NCBI GenBank assembly: GCA_946406115.1
Contig: OX291543.1
Location: 33,630,815 to 33,694,814 of the forward strand
Direction: 5' to 3'
Origin: Apoda limacodes
Taxonomy: Eukaryota > Arthropoda > Insecta > Lepidoptera > Limacodidae
DNA length: 64,000 nt
Below the pieces are notes generated by a model, which did not search any database, was not told the DNA's origin, and worked only from the letters and a program-made list of their open reading frames with translations. This document shows positions 20,588 through 31,906 of the stretch, piece after piece. Both the position numbers and the translations under genes were made by a program. The stretch's first letter is position 1; every line of letters starts with the position of its first letter.

Positions 20588-21773
20588 ACTCCGGGAGTGC
20601 CGGCAGAAGTGAAAACATACCAGCTATTTACTTCTCATCACTTCGTATACATATTTATTTATTATAAATAAAATACAACTTACGACTCATACGTCATATT
20701 TAATTGGAGGGATCCAATTTCCTTTACACACGATTCGCGCTTAACATTCAAATATGTTACAAGACAACTCATACGTCATATTTAATTGTGCACAACCTAT
20801 GTCCTTAACACACATTCGGGCTTAACACTCAAATATGTCACAAGACATGTCTTGAACCATTGTATATTTTTGAGCAATATCCTGCCTATATTTAACGTAA
20901 TGTATTACTATGCCTATACTGCCACACGTCTCTAACTCCTCTAACTTTCGACAATTTTCTTTGACACAACCTAACATAATAAATAAAGATTGTATATTTA
21001 TTTTCCTATAAAATCACCTATTGACACGTCAACACATAGATATACCTTATATCCAGTGTAACGGAAGCTATGCTCTACAATTACTTTTATTTCACCTCGT
21101 ATCTTATCATATTTTAACATGTGTAATCCGCACTTTCATTACTGTAAATAATAATGTTTGTTTATTTACTTTTTTGGCGTAGTATATTTGACATCTCAAT
21201 CTGTCATAGAATTAAAATCCCATATCCAACCTCCCTGTATTACTTATAATCGCCATATACTAAAAATAAAAAACTAACCTACTGTAAATAAATGTGACGC
21301 GAGTTCCGTTTTACGAATTTTCTATAAATTGTCCTTTTTTGAAGTTTTCACTTCAAAAACATACAACCTGGATATAACATTTTAACATGTGCACTTTCAT
21401 CATTTTATCAACCCAATTTCCTCTTAATTTCATTCGTCCTATAGAGTTTAACATTTTTTACCCATCACAAAAGAAGTGCATAACGCCGCTAAAGTCGTTT
21501 CACTTCAAAATTATAAAATGCGTAACATTATGGTTTCCGTTTAGCGATTTTTTTAATGAGTGTCATTATGGTTTCCTTCTGACGATCAGTCTGACGCGAG
21601 TTTATAATTTTTTACCCATCACAAAAACTAACCTAATGTAAATAAATCTGACTCGAGTTCCGTCTTACGAATTTTCGATCAGGACACGTGACCTGACGCG
21701 ACTTTAACATTTTTTACCCATCACAAAAAAAGTGCACAGCGCCGCTAAAGAAGTTTTCACTTCAAAAATAACC
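20588..21773 (+). repeat. Palindrome-headed repeat (family P), copy 3
   Basis: Starts 'tactccgggagtgccggcag' and ends 'cgctaaagaagttttcactt' plus 'caaaaata'. It has an internal near-duplication around 20684-20830 (two 'catacgtcatatttaattg' blocks). Its distal half is built of tandem blocks: 'actaacct...gtaaataaat...gacgcgagtt' at about 21272 and 21628, and 'acccatcaca...gtgca' at about 21459 and 21717. It also carries 'caggacacgtgacctgac' at 21681. No protein coding. Confidence 0.85.
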
Positions 21774-22440
21774 TGATTGGTTTAGTTGTCGAGCTGCGAA
21801 AGCAAAAAATTACTATTTTAATTAAACTGCTATCTACATCAACCAAATTGCTTTTAAGCGATTTAAATGTAATTCCGTTAAACGTAGACGATCTAGGTTA
21901 TCCTACGTTTTTCAATTATTGCCATCTGTAGTAGCGGGAACATTTGGTAATAATCATCGAATTCACTAAAAACAATACTAGTGGTAGGAGTCCGATTTCT
22001 ACCCACATCGTAGACATATTGCCAATATAATTAGTGGTTAAAAATATTGGCCTTTTGCCAGTTAACTTAAATACATTGCCTTGTTTAAGTGAAGAGGTTG
22101 ATTTATTGCAGGCACGTGGCTTCCCCGTGCGCTTGGTGCATTGCAGTCTGTGTACGACCTAATAATGCCAAAAGAAGGATTTGTACGAAAATGAATTTGT
22201 CTAATTGCTTTAAATAATTTAATTTTAAATCAATTCATCAAAATTGTAGCAAAGCTTAGCTAGTTATTAATAAAATAATATATAGAAATAATTACGCAAA
22301 GGCAAAACTGTTTAGTATACTCTAAAAACTTTAAGTAGCGACGTGGGTGAATTTGTGTAACAAATTTCTAGGAGAGACTGAAAGTCCTCGATATGGTGAC
22401 ATTCTTCACTATGAGAATATGAACAGACATTAAAGAGAAA
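21774..22440. other. No gene seen
   Basis: AT-rich. A short stretch following 'gatttattgcag' at 22111 is open in two frames and somewhat GC-rich. It has no recognisable protein similarity and is not called as an exon. Confidence 0.45.
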
Positions 22441-22542
22441 TTCTGTTTTTTTTTCTTTATTCCGTTAAGGTGGCAAACAAGCTTACGGTCCGCATGATGG
22501 TAAGCGATCACCGCAGCCTATAGACGCTTGCAACACCTGTAC
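22441..22542 (-). mobile_element. LINE-A 3' tail, 5'-truncated
   Basis: On minus: 'ggtgttgcaagcgtctatag', 'accatcatgcggaccgtaag', 'ttgtttgccacctta', then a poly-A seen as T-runs at about 22445-22455. The same 3' end occurs in the copies ending near 50814 and 52469. Confidence 0.85.
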
Positions 22543-22794
22543 ATTTCTGTGCTTAGTTGTCTACTTTCCTATCTAGTCTAGACAATTATAATAAAAATTA
22601 TTATTCGTAGACGAATCACATAGCGCGATGTGACCCGTACTACGTACTTCTAGGTACTGTGGTTAGCAATTATTTGGTGCCTTTTAACCTCAGATATAAT
22701 GCATAGGTCGATGGTGGCCCAGGGGTTTCGATTACACCTTGTGTCCTCAGTGGTTTTAACAATGAGTTTTTTTTTTCACTTTTCAAGTACATTG

Positions 22795-23010
22795 ATTATT
22801 TACACCACTGGCTTTCAGTGAATGAAAACATCGTAAGGAAAACTGCATACGTCAGAAAAAAAAGACGTATGTGAATTCCACAATCCGCACTGGGCCCGTG
22901 TGTGGACAATGGCCTGAATCTCTGTGAGGGTAAGCCATGCCCCAGCAATGGAGACATACGTCTCATACGAAACTGATGAGGATAACGCATAAATACATTT
23001 ATTTTCCTTT
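22795..23010 (-). repeat. Repeat with 'ccactgttggg' start, copy 2
   Basis: Reverse orientation relative to 57375-57560. On minus it reads 'acgtctccattgctggggca', 'gggcccagtgcggattgtgg', 'gacgtatgcagttttcctta' and ends 'gccagtggtgtaaata'. The short minus open frames here are repeat sequence. Confidence 0.75.
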
Positions 23011-24043
23011 TGAACCATTAAATATTAAGTACTTAAACCATTTTTTTTTCGTATGTGGGTCGCTTAAAATTATATAAATGAAAAGTACTCATAAAAACTT
23101 ACACTTTTTGGGAATTCATGTTCAGGAATGGCAGATTGCTTACGTCATCAATAACATTAAAGTTTTTATTTCTAAAACATAGTTAAAGGTCTAGAAATGA
23201 TAAAAAATATGATGCAGATTTTATTTGTCATTTTGGTTCTAAATTTCACAGCAGTAAGCAACAAATTATTTTAGCAGCAAATGTGAGTTAAGTATCGTAA
23301 TATTATTTTGTGCAATAATGCTGGCGGAAAAACGTTTTAATTAAAGTAGGCCACATTGTAAATTGTGCGATCAATATTGATCAATTTCCTCCAGTACATT
23401 GTCTAATGGATTAGATACGTAGGGAATTTCCTTTAATGGAGGAAACTCGAAGGAGCTTAAATAGTAACTCTAAAGTCGGAAAGGACAAAAAAGGCTATCC
23501 AGGTAGAGTAATAAAACTGTTCTTAAAAAAATTACCTTGGTGTTTTAAAATAATAACCGTAGAGAAGAGAGATATTGACAGACAGTTGAAATGTTAAATG
23601 TAAATTACTAATATTAAACAATAAAAACCATTAGGTCTTAAACAAGGAACTTTAGATATTATTACATTTTATTTTTTATTTATTACATGCCACTTAGCCA
23701 TACTTATGCATTAGTTTTGGTATCAAGATGCGACATCCGAACACCTAAGTTTTTTTGTTTCAATAGGAAAAGTGGTTTAGAGAAATTTTAGTGACATCAC
23801 AGTATAAGTAATGTAACAGCATAAGTAAAGTAACAGCACTCAAACTAAGCTACTCATATCATTCATCCTATGTACATCTATAAATCGCTTAATTTGTCTC
23901 TCGATCGACGGGGATAACAAAATGCCACAACCGAATTCTTTGTAAGCTTAAAAAACCAACACAAATCTAGTTTTAATATTTACCTGTACACAATGCGCTT
24001 GCAATTAAACAATTTACTTTCCAGTTGTTATTTATTAATAGAA
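23011..24043. other. No gene seen
   Basis: AT-rich with no repeat or exon recognised. Confidence 0.55.
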
Positions 24044-24385
24044 GTCTCGCAGCGTATTTCAAACAAACCAATTTCCCACTTGTTTTTGACATTTACTGAT
24101 CAAATACTGTGAAATGTTTTGCAGACATCAACTCAAGCCATATATGTATATGTCTCTGGTTTTCCAAAATCCTAAAAAAATATTTTATGAAGTTATAATC
24201 TTATTTGAGACCATTTTTACACAAAACCAGGATCCTGTTTAACTTTTAACAATACAATTTGATATAAAACTGACACACTGCTACCTAAATATTTGCACGT
24301 CTATATAATCAAATGGCTATTGATTAGTAAATGTCAAAAATAAGTGGGAAATTCGTTCGTACGCAGCCCGAGCACGCTGCGAGAC
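24044..24385. mobile_element. Non-autonomous element with imperfect long TIRs
   Basis: The left end starts 'gtctcgcagcgt' and continues to 'aatttcccacttgtttttga' and 'catttactgatcaa'. The right end is its inverse: 'ttgattagtaaatgtc', 'aaataagtgggaaatt' and 'acgctgcgagac' ending at 24385. The right TIR has about 15 extra bases. The element is about 340 bp and non-coding. No clear target duplication, so the superfamily is unknown. Confidence 0.7.
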
Positions 24386-24689
24386 GCCCCGGATCGTATT
24401 CTCATACACTTATGATAAATTAATTCCTTATACCCATAATCTTGCTAGATCCATTGTCATGTCATGTCGTTGTGTCGATTGTCATGTAACCTGTGATGGG
24501 TTAGTAATGTAATGGAATTCTCCAGACAAAAAGGGTTGGTGAAAAAGTGTTTAGTGTTTATTTTCTTAAGGTGAATTCGAATCAGTTTGTTTCCATACAA
24601 CCACTTTGCTTCTTAAATTTGTTATTATCATAGATAGCTATTTATCATTCTCGACAACGTCATATTAATTCATGAAATGCTATTATCAG

Positions 24690-24900
24690 CATCATCATCA
24701 TCATATCAGCTTATATTAATCCACTGCTGGACATAAGTCTCTTCCAGTGCGCGTCATTTCTCTCCGTCCTCTGCCTTCCGCAGGACATGTAGGACGCACT
24801 GTTCATCGACTCTCTCAGACTCCCACACTCTATGGTATTGGCGATGTGAAGACTTGAAAAAGCTTACTAAGTGCTGCCCACCCTAGCTTCCTTCTCAAAC
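24690..24900 (+). repeat. 'ccactgctggacat' interspersed repeat
   Basis: Contains 'atcatcatcatatcagc', 'ccactgctggacataagtct', 'cttccagtgcgcgtcatttc' and 'cttccgcaggacatgtagg'. The 'ccactgctggacataggcct' core is one of the commonest repeats in lepidopteran genomes. Confidence 0.7.
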
Positions 24901-26189
24901 TTGTTCTGGCCCTGTTTAAGGTACCTTAACATAATCTTGGACTAACTTCAGTTAGGTACTGGCGACGTATACTGACTGGCATTGGCATAACGTGTTTGTT
25001 GAACACAATATTGTCTTTTGTCTTACAAACATCACTCCTACGATTCGTCGGGGAATCTCGATAAATCAGCTAAGACTTCAATATGTCGTGAATGATCTTG
25101 ATTGTTTTGGAATGTTGACAATTTTCAAGCCGAGACAGGACATTTTGAACAGATTTCCCTATTTTCCACGGTCCTTGTTATAGATAGCTCGCCTGTTCGA
25201 GACCGGTGGTTTAACAAACTCCTATTTCCGGCTTCAGCTTTCAAGACTGACAGCCCCTATATCATATTTCAATTTTGATTGGCTCTGAATCGAATATCTC
25301 TGACTATAGCGGTCCGCTTAGCTTATTTACAAAACCGTGACGTATTAAATTTATTGTACTTATTTTTCTGAATCATAGACAAAATGAACAAACACAGTAA
25401 GACAACAACACAAAGGAGGGACTGCCTATAGTCAACTTTTACCTAGATAGGGAGAAATGTTTTTATTATAATTTAATTAGCGAAAATAACGTTGCTATGC
25501 TTGTTTCCCACCGTGGTTAATTTTTTACCAGTTTCTCGTAATGCCGATCGCATTAATCGCGTAATTTTTCATATACTTTTCAAATTTATTTATATGTTCA
25601 TACTAAACGTTTTAAAGCCATCCGTTGATTAGATATTTTATCCCACCCTTAAAACTACCTCTAAAAATTTTGTTACTTTAACTGTACGCAGTTGGATCGT
25701 TATAATTGAAATATATATCCACATATTTATGACAATCGATAATGAACCCTGCCGTGTGCCGTATAACAGCCCTATCAGATTACAGTATAGTTAGATAGCT
25801 ATTTAATTAACTACTAACTAACTTTAACGAACTAGTATTTCTTTAACTCTTAGTAAAGAAGGTGGCGGCGGCATGGGTTCGATCCCGACACAAACATTTA
25901 TGTCATGAACATTTGTGTTTGTATTTGTGTTATTGAGTACATTAAATAGGCAACTCTTTATCATCGCAAACCCTTATCAATTTGCGCTTCACTTAGCAGA
26001 CTTCGTAAAATTAAAAGGTATACATTAATTAACATGGATAATCTAATTCAGCAGCCTTCGTATTTTGCTGGGTCGAATCGCTAACTCACCTCCCTCCAGT
26101 CATGCGAGACCCCGGTCAAATATTCGGTGTCGAAAGCATTATATTAAATAGATAAATTGTCTGGTTTAGTCTTATTAGACCTTGTTTAA
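24901..26189. other. No gene; SINE scrap at 25860-25945
   Basis: At 25860-25945 'gggttcgatcccgacac' followed by 'aacatttatgtcatgaacat' matches the B-box and body of the tRNA-derived SINE at 48.47 kb, truncated at its 5' end. The rest is featureless AT-rich sequence. Confidence 0.5.
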
Positions 26190-26310
26190 ATTTCCAGCGG
26201 AACCTTACAATATCACTCGTGTGTCCGTCTGTCCATCTGTCACCAAAATGGACCAATTCAGTTGAAATTTGGTACACGTATCAATTTTGGTAACCCAAAT
26301 AGGTGTAACA
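26190..26310 (+). repeat. 'ggttccgt / gtccgtctgtc' repeat copy
   Basis: 'cagcggaaccttacaatatc', then 'gtgtccgtctgtccatctgt' and 'gttgaaatttggtacacgta': the usual body of this lepidopteran short-repeat group. Confidence 0.6.
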
Positions 26311-26504
26311 CAAATATATTAATTTTGAATTTGGGTTTACTTTTTTAATTAGAAAATTTAAAAAAAGTTTTGCGTACAGTACCGTGTCACACATTAAATG
26401 AAATACCTGGTTGTGAGAGTCTCAAATATATTTTACACAACATCTGATCAGAAAGATCCTTCATGCAGATCTCAAAGTATAGTTGAAACATCCATATAAA
26501 TATA

Positions 26505-26705
26505 TAAGTATTATAAATGCGAAAATTATTCTGTCTCTCTGTCTGTCTGTTACCTCTTCACGCTTAATCCGCTGTACCGGTTAAGATGAAATTTGGTACG
26601 AATATAGTTTGACTCTCGGGAGAGAACATATGCTACTTAAAAACGTCAAGTGTCAGTCCGTTTTTTTTAAATAATTGAGGAGTTGCCGTTAAAATCCTAC
26701 ACCAA
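26505..26705 (+). repeat. 'tattataaatgcgaaa' repeat, copy 1
   Basis: Reads 'gtattataaatgcgaaaatt', 'ctgtctgtctgttacctctt', 'cacgcttaatccgctgtacc' and 'attgaggagttgccgttaaa'. A homologous copy lies at 31355-31560 in the same orientation. Confidence 0.7.
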
Positions 26706-26870
26706 TAACAGAATCTAGGGCAGAAGGAACCGCAGGCAAAACCTGGTAGTTTATCATGTGGGTATGACTACAAATAAATTTGTAGGTACATATTTACATT
26801 TGGAATGTAATAAAAGTTTTCCTTTAAGAAATATCAACAACTCCAACGCTTAAGGTGCCAATGAACACTT

Positions 26871-26938
26871 GACAGCGACCCACGCACTCGGTCCGTGTTT
26901 GTTTGACAGCAAACCAAGCACTCGGTCCATGCTTGTTT
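26871..26938. repeat. Two tandem 34-bp units
   Basis: Units at 26871-26904 and 26905-26938, each starting 'gacagc' and holding 'gcactcggtcc', then 'tgtttgttt' or 'tgcttgttt'. A third start ('gaccca') is degraded. Confidence 0.8.
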
Positions 26939-27319
26939 GACCCATGTACGTACGCACCCATGGACAATTCGTTGCTGTACATTGGGGTTGCGGAGGCAAG
27001 GAATACCAATGACGTGCGCGGGCTCCGCGTTCATTCTTTATTCGTCATTTAGAGTCACGAGAGTTCACGTAAGAGTTTTTTTTGTTCATTTATACTCAAA
27101 GTGATTGATTGTTTAATATACTAAATACAATATAATTATGTTTTTTATTTATTTTTCATAATATACAAAAAGAATTGTTTAAATAGTAACTTTAAACTAG
27201 GGGTAGCGGCGTAATTAAACGCCGCTGTCAAAGAGTTAAAACTCGCAAAAGTATTCAAAACACCATATAGGCAGAGATGGCAGAGCTAGTTGGTGGAAGT
27301 TCTAGTTAGCAGTTACCTT

Positions 27320-27425
27320 TTCCAGGGTTCCGTACCCGAAGGGCACAGCCAGACTCCTTTAGCTGTCACTCACGAGTTCGTCTGTCCGTCGTTTGTCACG
27401 CTGGTTATACAGCCAAACGGTTAGA
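27320..27425 (+). repeat. 'gggttccgta' repeat copy
   Basis: 'cagggttccgtacccgaagg' then 'gttcgtctgtccgtcgtttg' and 'tatacagccaaacgg'. Same group as 62770-62960. Confidence 0.65.
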
Positions 27426-28680
27426 ACTACAGTCCTCAAATGTTCACTTGAAGCATCTTGTTTACATTATTGTTTACGTAACTGTCAAAAAATATTTTAA
27501 ATGTTTTAAAGGAAGTTTCCATAGAGATAAAGTGGGGCGCGAAAAAAAAGTGGACATACCCCACTCGAGGGTGGTTTCGTTGCTAAGAACTTGTTGAGTA
27601 GATATATTCAGTAAAGAAGATAAATTTTGTTTAAAAAAAAATTGAAAAACGAAGGAATGAAGAGCCACCAAAGTCAGCTTTTTTTTCCGATTTTTTTTTA
27701 ACTTACTATTGACGTTTGAACTTGAAATTTGAAAATGTTTATTATTAAGTATTTTTTACTTACAAATACCAAGGTACTGATAAATCATCATTTTCCTTGG
27801 AAATTCTCTAATTTTTCTTAAGTACAGAAGGGTTTTCTCTCCTACTGCTTATTAATGGCCGGTTATTTTTTTGAAAAATTGGAAAGGAAATTAATGATGA
27901 TGAGTTTTCGATAACTTAGCAATGGATTTATAAACTTAATGATTGAAAAATTTATAAGATGGAGAGGTTGTAATAATAATATAATATTAAAATATCGGCT
28001 CTACATGACACTCACAAGTTTTAACGGTGAAAGTATTTTAAAGTGATTTCCATTCTTTTTGAAGTTCTGTTTTTTTCTATTCCGTTGGGGTATCATTTTT
28101 CCCCTCATCATTACTCTCTTACAAAAATAATAATTTTAATTTTTTTTGTATATATTTAACATAATAATTGGTTAATTAGCAAAATTATTAATGAGTTTTA
28201 TAAAAATATACGCAAATTCAGTTTTAAACGCCATAAATGGATCCTCATTTAGTAACAGGAATTAAGTATTTGTTATGAGGAAATTAATACGTTTGATTTA
28301 AGCGAAGTAACGTTGAATGAAGAAAGATTTAATAAATAAAATGAGAAAAGTTAGACCTGCCCGCTCCAGTGCGACGGGGGCGTCGGGAATGGAGCTCCAC
28401 TTGGAATACTTCCAACTGTTCTGCTTTGTTTGAAATTATTGTTGTCTTGAGACCAACTTAAATTTTTCATTTTTTTTTGTTTCAGATATAAAATAAATAA
28501 GATTTGTTGATAATTATAATGTGTAAATGTTTTTATTATTATTTAATCCTAAATAAATTTCATCTAAAAAACTGTTTAGGTTTGTTGACAAATGTAATGT
28601 AGAATATCTACTGTCATATCACACCAGCCAAGTCTACTTTGCGACGAGCACGGAGGTCTAATAATAGTCTCTTATTATTT
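27426..28680. other. No gene seen
   Basis: AT-rich with long T and A runs. A minor GC-rich patch at about 28365-28400 has no conserved frame that I can recognise. Confidence 0.5.
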
Positions 28681-28813
28681 ATAGGTAGGTAGGGGTAGCT
28701 AAAGGTAGGTAGGGGTAGCTAAAGGTAGGTAGGGGTAGCTAAAGGTAGTTCGGGGTAGTTAGGGGTAGCTAAAGGTAGGTAGGGGTTGCTAAAGGTAGGT
28801 AGGGGTAGCTAAA
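28681..28813. repeat. Minisatellite, 20-bp unit, about 6.5 copies
   Basis: The unit 'aaggtaggtaggggtagcta' repeats with few changes from 28681 to 28813. One unit is a shortened variant ('gttcggggtagtt'). Confidence 0.95.
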
Positions 28814-29942
28814 TAAAAAGGTAGTATGTATTTTTGTCGCTGTCGAATACCTCAAAAAGCCACAGAATACAGAAATGGAGGTTCTTACTTTTCAAATGCA
28901 TCAAATAATACATAATATAGAGGTAACACAGCGGTTGTGAAATGTAAGTTTGTAACGTCGAATAGTTTGGTATGAAGATTTATTAAGGTTGTTTTCGTTT
29001 AAGTAAAATTGTATGCATATAAGTTTTTCAAAGAAGTAGCCTAAGGCCTTAAGGTATTGATATTAGTTTGAAATAATTGGGATTGCCTTTGCTTTCACAT
29101 TTTTTTAAATAGCTTAAATTAATTTTATTTAATTACAGATAGTGGATATGGTTTTGTTTTTACCACAAACATAAATTTATTAAAATAATTAAATCAGTTA
29201 ACATTTAAATAATATACGAGCGTACTGTATTTATATAAGAGTACTCTATTCGCGTATATAGTACTTATTTAGGCTCCTACTATTAATGGTAACAAAATGC
29301 TTTTTCATCACACTTACTCATAAACAGTGTCATTATGTGCAGGTAAAGCGGGTGCTTAGACCTTAATTACTCCTACGGGCTTTTTCTTTTTAAATTTTAC
29401 TTTTCTCAAACCAAAGCACGCGTTGATAGAACTTTTAATTTAAGCCAGAACTTTATAATTCTGACATTTTCTATATATCCAGCGGTGTCGTTGTTTCCTC
29501 TACTTCTGTAACCGCCATTTAAATTGAGTTTTGGTGAGTTCGTATATTTATTTACCTAATATTTTTATTTATTTATTCGCGAATGTGATGAAAAACATTT
29601 TGTGTTACACGGGCGGTACGGAAATTACAAACTCTAGTCTTAAAAGCCTAAGGCCGTTCTTATAGCCTCTCGTTGGAAATTTTCTCCTTTCCACCCTTAA
29701 TACACATTGTGCTATTTATTATCACTATTGGAGTATTCTTTCGTCATGACATTTGCTGAATTTCTTTGGTAGACTCAGACTTTAATATATAATATTATCT
29801 TGTAATTATTGATCAGTAAATATTAGAAGGTATTAATTCATTGAATCAAGTTAGGAAATACTGATTAAAACAGCTCTTATCTACAGTTAGAGAATAATAA
29901 CTGTCATATGATTGATTAAACTATTCGATTTACAAGTAAGAA
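28814..29942. other. No gene seen
   Basis: AT-rich, no recognised repeat or exon. Confidence 0.5.
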
Positions 29943-30150
29943 TTGGCAGGGATTTCATCCTCTCATCTTAGAACCTAAGTAGTCACGCACAGTGCGGTTT
30001 CAGAGTGAACGCTTAAGTTGTGAAATGAGTTCCCTGAGCAAGAACAGCTTTCTCTAGGAACTACGGTATACGACGGGGTTCATCATTGAAAAAGGTTGGC
30101 AGCCTACGAGTAATGCCCCTGGTACTGCAAGCGATCCAGTCTATGGAGAC
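29943..30150 (+). mobile_element. LINE-A 3' fragment
   Basis: Degraded match to LINE-A at 39.60-39.82 kb: 'ggcagggatttcatcc', 'acgcacagtgcggtttcaga', 'gaatgagttccct' with small changes, 'gggttcatcattgaaaaagg' and 'gcccctggtactgcaagcg'. It ends before the usual 3' tail, replaced by the inverted segment that forms the hairpin at 30120-30164. Confidence 0.75.
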
Positions 30151-30164
30151 CGCTTGCAGTACCA
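30120..30164. repeat. Hairpin with a perfect 14-bp stem
   Basis: 'tggtactgcaagcg' (30120-30133) and 'cgcttgcagtacca' (30151-30164) are exact complements around a 17-nt loop. The left arm is LINE-A coding sequence. Confidence 0.9.
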
Positions 30165-30896
30165 TTAGTGACATTAAAATAAACTTACATTTATTAATTG
30201 TGTAAAATATGGATTCTTAAATGTGGAAATATCAAAAATATGTGAATTCATTACAAATCCAAAGCAAAGTGCTACTCATCTTACAAATTATGTAAAGTGA
30301 AAGCTCGCGCTCAGCGAAGTGTAGCACCTACTTTGCACTCAACAGCTTTAATGTTCAAATGATCAATTTGAATACACAAATTGTATTAAGATTCCTCACG
30401 TAATGTAATGTATTTGTTGAGGAATTAATATTGTTTTTAATATTTTTAACGCTTGAGATTATTACTGTATTTGGATTTTGATTCGAAGCTTAAATATTAA
30501 TTTTGTATTATATTAGTAATAATTTATACTTACTGGACTACCAATCAAGTATTGTATTTTATTTCATTAAATCTTCTTCTTCTTTCTGCGCCATATCCTT
30601 ACGGATGTCGGCGACCATCTTTCCATATATGACTCTTATCTGAGCTGCTCTGCTTACAACTGCTTCTGAATTTTTATTAAATGAATGTGACAAATAATAC
30701 AAAAAAAAAGTTTTACAAAGCGTCGTTTGGGAGTAAATAATTAAACAAAATTGATTTTATAACAATATATAGATAGGTATGTTTTAGTACCCTTTAAGCT
30801 TCGAGCATTCTAAAACATTTACTAGGTTGATCTGTCGACGTTGAACGACTGGTGTCAACTGACACCAGTCTGGAGCTACATTTTATTGTATTGTGT
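30165..30896. other. No gene; repeat scrap at 30565-30660
   Basis: At 30565-30660 'cttcttcttctttctgcgcc' followed by 'tccttacggatgtcggcgac' resembles a common insect repeat 3' end. The remainder is featureless. Confidence 0.5.
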
Positions 30897-31325
30897 TATT
30901 TATATTAAACTCAAACTCAAACTCAAAACTCAAACTCAAATCAAACTTTATTCAAGTAGGTTTCTTAGAACACTTTTGAATCGTCAATACAATGTAAACA
31001 ATGCTTATTTCTGTCAAAAAGAACTGGTAAGAAGTTCCATCTAAAGTAGTAATACAATACTTTGATAATTAGCTAAAGATTATACAATATGTACCAATAC
31101 AATAGGTAATAAAAAATAAGTAAGAAAGCTACCAAAAACAAAGTCAAACATGTTATTTTTTTTTATGCAGCATAGGGGGCGCACCATGTGAATGTCAAAT
31201 ATCGGTAATCGAGTGAAGGAATTTAGATATTTAAGAGAATTCCGATATTTAATAGTACTAGTGGCATAAGCGCCATCATAATTGTATTCTTGCACAATCA
31301 TATGTACATACATATATTTACATAT
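30897..31325 (-). repeat. Repeat R (LINE or SINE 3' end), copy 1
   Basis: Reverse complement of 45240-45650. The poly(actcaa)-like tract at 30903-30945 is the tail on the minus strand. Shared blocks include 'acacttttgaatcgtcaata', 'ggggcgcaccatgtgaa' and 'gtactagtggcataagcgcc'. The minus open frame 31313-31080 falls in it but is disrupted in the other copy, so it is not called a gene. Confidence 0.8.
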
Positions 31326-31354
31326 ACTTAAAATTATCCATACTATCCATGAAT

Positions 31355-31560
31355 ATAATAATAAATATTATAGATGTGAAAGTAAATCTGTCTGTTACCT
31401 TTTCACGGTGAAACCACTGTACCGATCAAGATGAAATATGGCATGCAGATAGTGTTGAGTCCCGGAAAAGGACATAAGCTACTTGAAAACGTCAAGTATT
31501 ATTCGTTTAGTAATTGAGGAGTTGCCGTTAAAATGCTACACCGATTAAAACAAAGATGAA
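31355..31560 (+). repeat. 'tattataaatgcgaaa' repeat, copy 2
   Basis: Shares 'ctgtctgttaccttttcacg', 'aagatgaaatatggcatgca', 'acataagctacttgaaaacg' and 'attgaggagttgccgttaaa' with 26505-26705. Confidence 0.7.
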
Positions 31561-31804
31561 CAGTTCTATTATAAACTGTTAATTTTAACAAACACTACAC
31601 TTTGCCTGCGCTTAATGTTATCGACGTAGAACTCCTTAATTAACTCCCTATTCACAATAATTAATATAGTTTAGTAATGTATAATATAGGGCTATAGTTC
31701 GTTTAAGCTCGGTTATAGTTATTTTGTGGCAACTTTTGAATTTTTCAGGATCATATATAGAGGTTCGAGGATATATGATATCAGGATGATGATAGTCTAT
31801 GTCC

Positions 31805-31906
31805 GATTCCAGGACCTAACCTATATGTGTGCCAAGTATAATTCCGATCCGTCCAGTGGTTGAAGCGTGATTGAGTAACAAACATTCATCCATCCATCCA
31901 GACATA
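31805..31906 (-). repeat. 'gatggatggatg' repeat abutting the BEL integrase
   Basis: On minus the sequence 'gatggatggatgaatgtttg', 'ttactcaatcacgcttcaac' and 'cactggacggatcgg' is a common lepidopteran repeat start. It follows the integrase frame directly and appears to mark where the BEL element is cut off. Confidence 0.65.

Noticed and set aside
22112..22200. Possible exon after 'gatttattgcag'
   Set aside because: Open in more than one frame, no donor before the stop, and no recognisable peptide. Too weak to call.
31080..31313. 77-codon minus frame as a gene
   Set aside because: Lies in repeat R; the second copy at 45.3 kb does not keep the frame.
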